Positions 63,615-64,000 of a DNA stretch of 64,000 nt are shown here, in pieces. The translations under genes and the position numbers were made by a program. Every line of letters begins with the position of its first letter. The first letter of the stretch is position 1. The DNA is taken from contig CANMVY010000011.1 of NCBI GenBank assembly GCA_947501265.1, positions 22,042 to 86,041 on the forward strand. Direction: 5' to 3'. Below the pieces are notes generated by a model, which ran no database searches, was not told the origin of the DNA, and worked only from the letters and a program-made list of their open reading frames with translations. Source of the stretch: Bacteroidota bacterium (GTDB lineage Bacteria; Bacteroidota; Bacteroidia; UBA7662; CANHCV01).

Positions 63615-64000
63615 TGGATGATTTTCTACATAAAACCATAGGCCCGTTGGTGTTGGAGAAATTCGTCATTTCTTCTATCATCGTATTTTTTAGTGGATGG
63701 ACCATTTTGTTGTTCCTGGTTTTTGGTGGAAGAAGGAATAAAATAAAATGGGAAAGTCGCCGTCAAAAAATGCAGCCCATCCTTCAAAAACAGTTCTATT
63801 CTTTGCTTTTCGAGGATTTATCGGATGAACTTTGGAAAGAAAGAATGGCTCCAATGAAGCAACTGAAAGGCAAACAAAAAAAATGGGCTTTGGAAATTCT
63901 TCTCCAACTCAAACGCCAGTATACCGGATTTTGTGGAGAGCGAATGGTGAAGATTTTTGAAGATTCTGGATGGAAACATCAATTTATGGAACAATTGCAA
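63614..64000 (+). CDS. Membrane protein, partial (HEAT-like C-terminal part cut by window edge)
   Basis: The frame is open from ATG 63614 to the end of the window (129 codons, no stop). It starts inside the stop of the YaiO-like gene (TAATG). A membrane helix is present near residues 18-38 (FVISSIIVFFSGWTILLFLV), followed by basic residues and amphipathic helices (WALEILLQLKRQYTGFCG, KIFEDSGWKHQF) that look like the beginning of HEAT-type repeats. Proteins of this build occur beside YaiO and glycosyltransferase genes; the rest of the gene would be needed to name it. Confidence 0.6.
   Translation, partial: MDDFLHKTIGPLVLEKFVISSIIVFFSGWTILLFLVFGGRRNKIKWESRRQKMQPILQKQFYSLLFEDLSDELWKERMAPMKQLKGKQKKWALEILLQLKRQYTGFCGERMVKIFEDSGWKHQFMEQLQ

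Overview
The window is chromosomal DNA from a member of the Bacteroidota, probably a free-living Flavobacteriales-like lineage; the exact family cannot be fixed by eye. Indicators are a type IX secretion (T9SS) C-terminal sorting domain, GEVED and MAM-like surface modules, an OmpA protein with thrombospondin type 3 repeats, a MurF-Alr fusion, a TonB protein with the KNKKYGAY-type N-terminus, DUF4294, TIGR02757 and NifU-like small proteins. Many genes are preceded by the Bacteroidota promoter signature TAnnTTTG, often with TTG/TTTG about 20 bases upstream. No rRNA, tRNA, CRISPR array, insertion sequence or phage gene was seen. Genes are tightly packed and nearly all are housekeeping or envelope genes.

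Left arm (1-16074): every gene lies on the minus strand. A secreted GEVED/Ig-like protein is cut by the left edge. An overlapping operon follows (reading leftward: icmF, gatC, lolD-like ATPase, nfu, pyrF, TIGR02757), then a small barrel protein. A long array runs ybeY, mnmG, methyltransferase, lipoprotein, acpH, lspA, tatA, gatA and ends in a strong terminator. Two parS centromere sites, 40 bp apart, sit inside the 3' end of ybeY.

Candidate origin (about 16.7-17.5 kb): after nadD comes a 332-bp gene-free, AT-rich stretch with one exact DnaA box and several near matches, about 1.1 kb from the parS pair. All genes to the left run away from it. This makes it a good oriC candidate. To the right lie a zinc-ribbon protein, a GNAT acetyltransferase, metK, a glycosyltransferase and gdhA.

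Metal importer (22.0-25.0 kb): two overlapping genes encode what looks like a complete Zn/Mn ABC uptake system on two polypeptides. One is a periplasmic metal-binding protein fused through a membrane helix to its cytoplasmic ATPase. The other is a permease fused to a full-length DtxR/MntR-like sensor. The unit has its own promoter and a strong terminator. It is the most unusual coding feature here.

Middle (25-43 kb): an OmpA/TSP3 protein, then a long plus-strand run: pdxA; yceD-rpmF-plsX-fabH-efp-accB-accC (fatty acid synthesis start and translation); a 2-hydroxyacid dehydrogenase; an overlapping methionine aminotransferase/omega-amidase pair; two uncharacterised exported proteins; an HTH-like regulator; and serC-serA-DUF1015 for serine synthesis.

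Right arm (43-64 kb): a 1,720-residue T9SS cargo protein, an outer-membrane barrel protein, TonB, DUF4294, murF-alr, rnc, fabF, acpP, a secreted nuclease lipoprotein, a cystathionine gamma-synthase-type enzyme, purH, and a cluster (single-domain response regulator, YaiO-like barrel, membrane protein) cut by the right edge.
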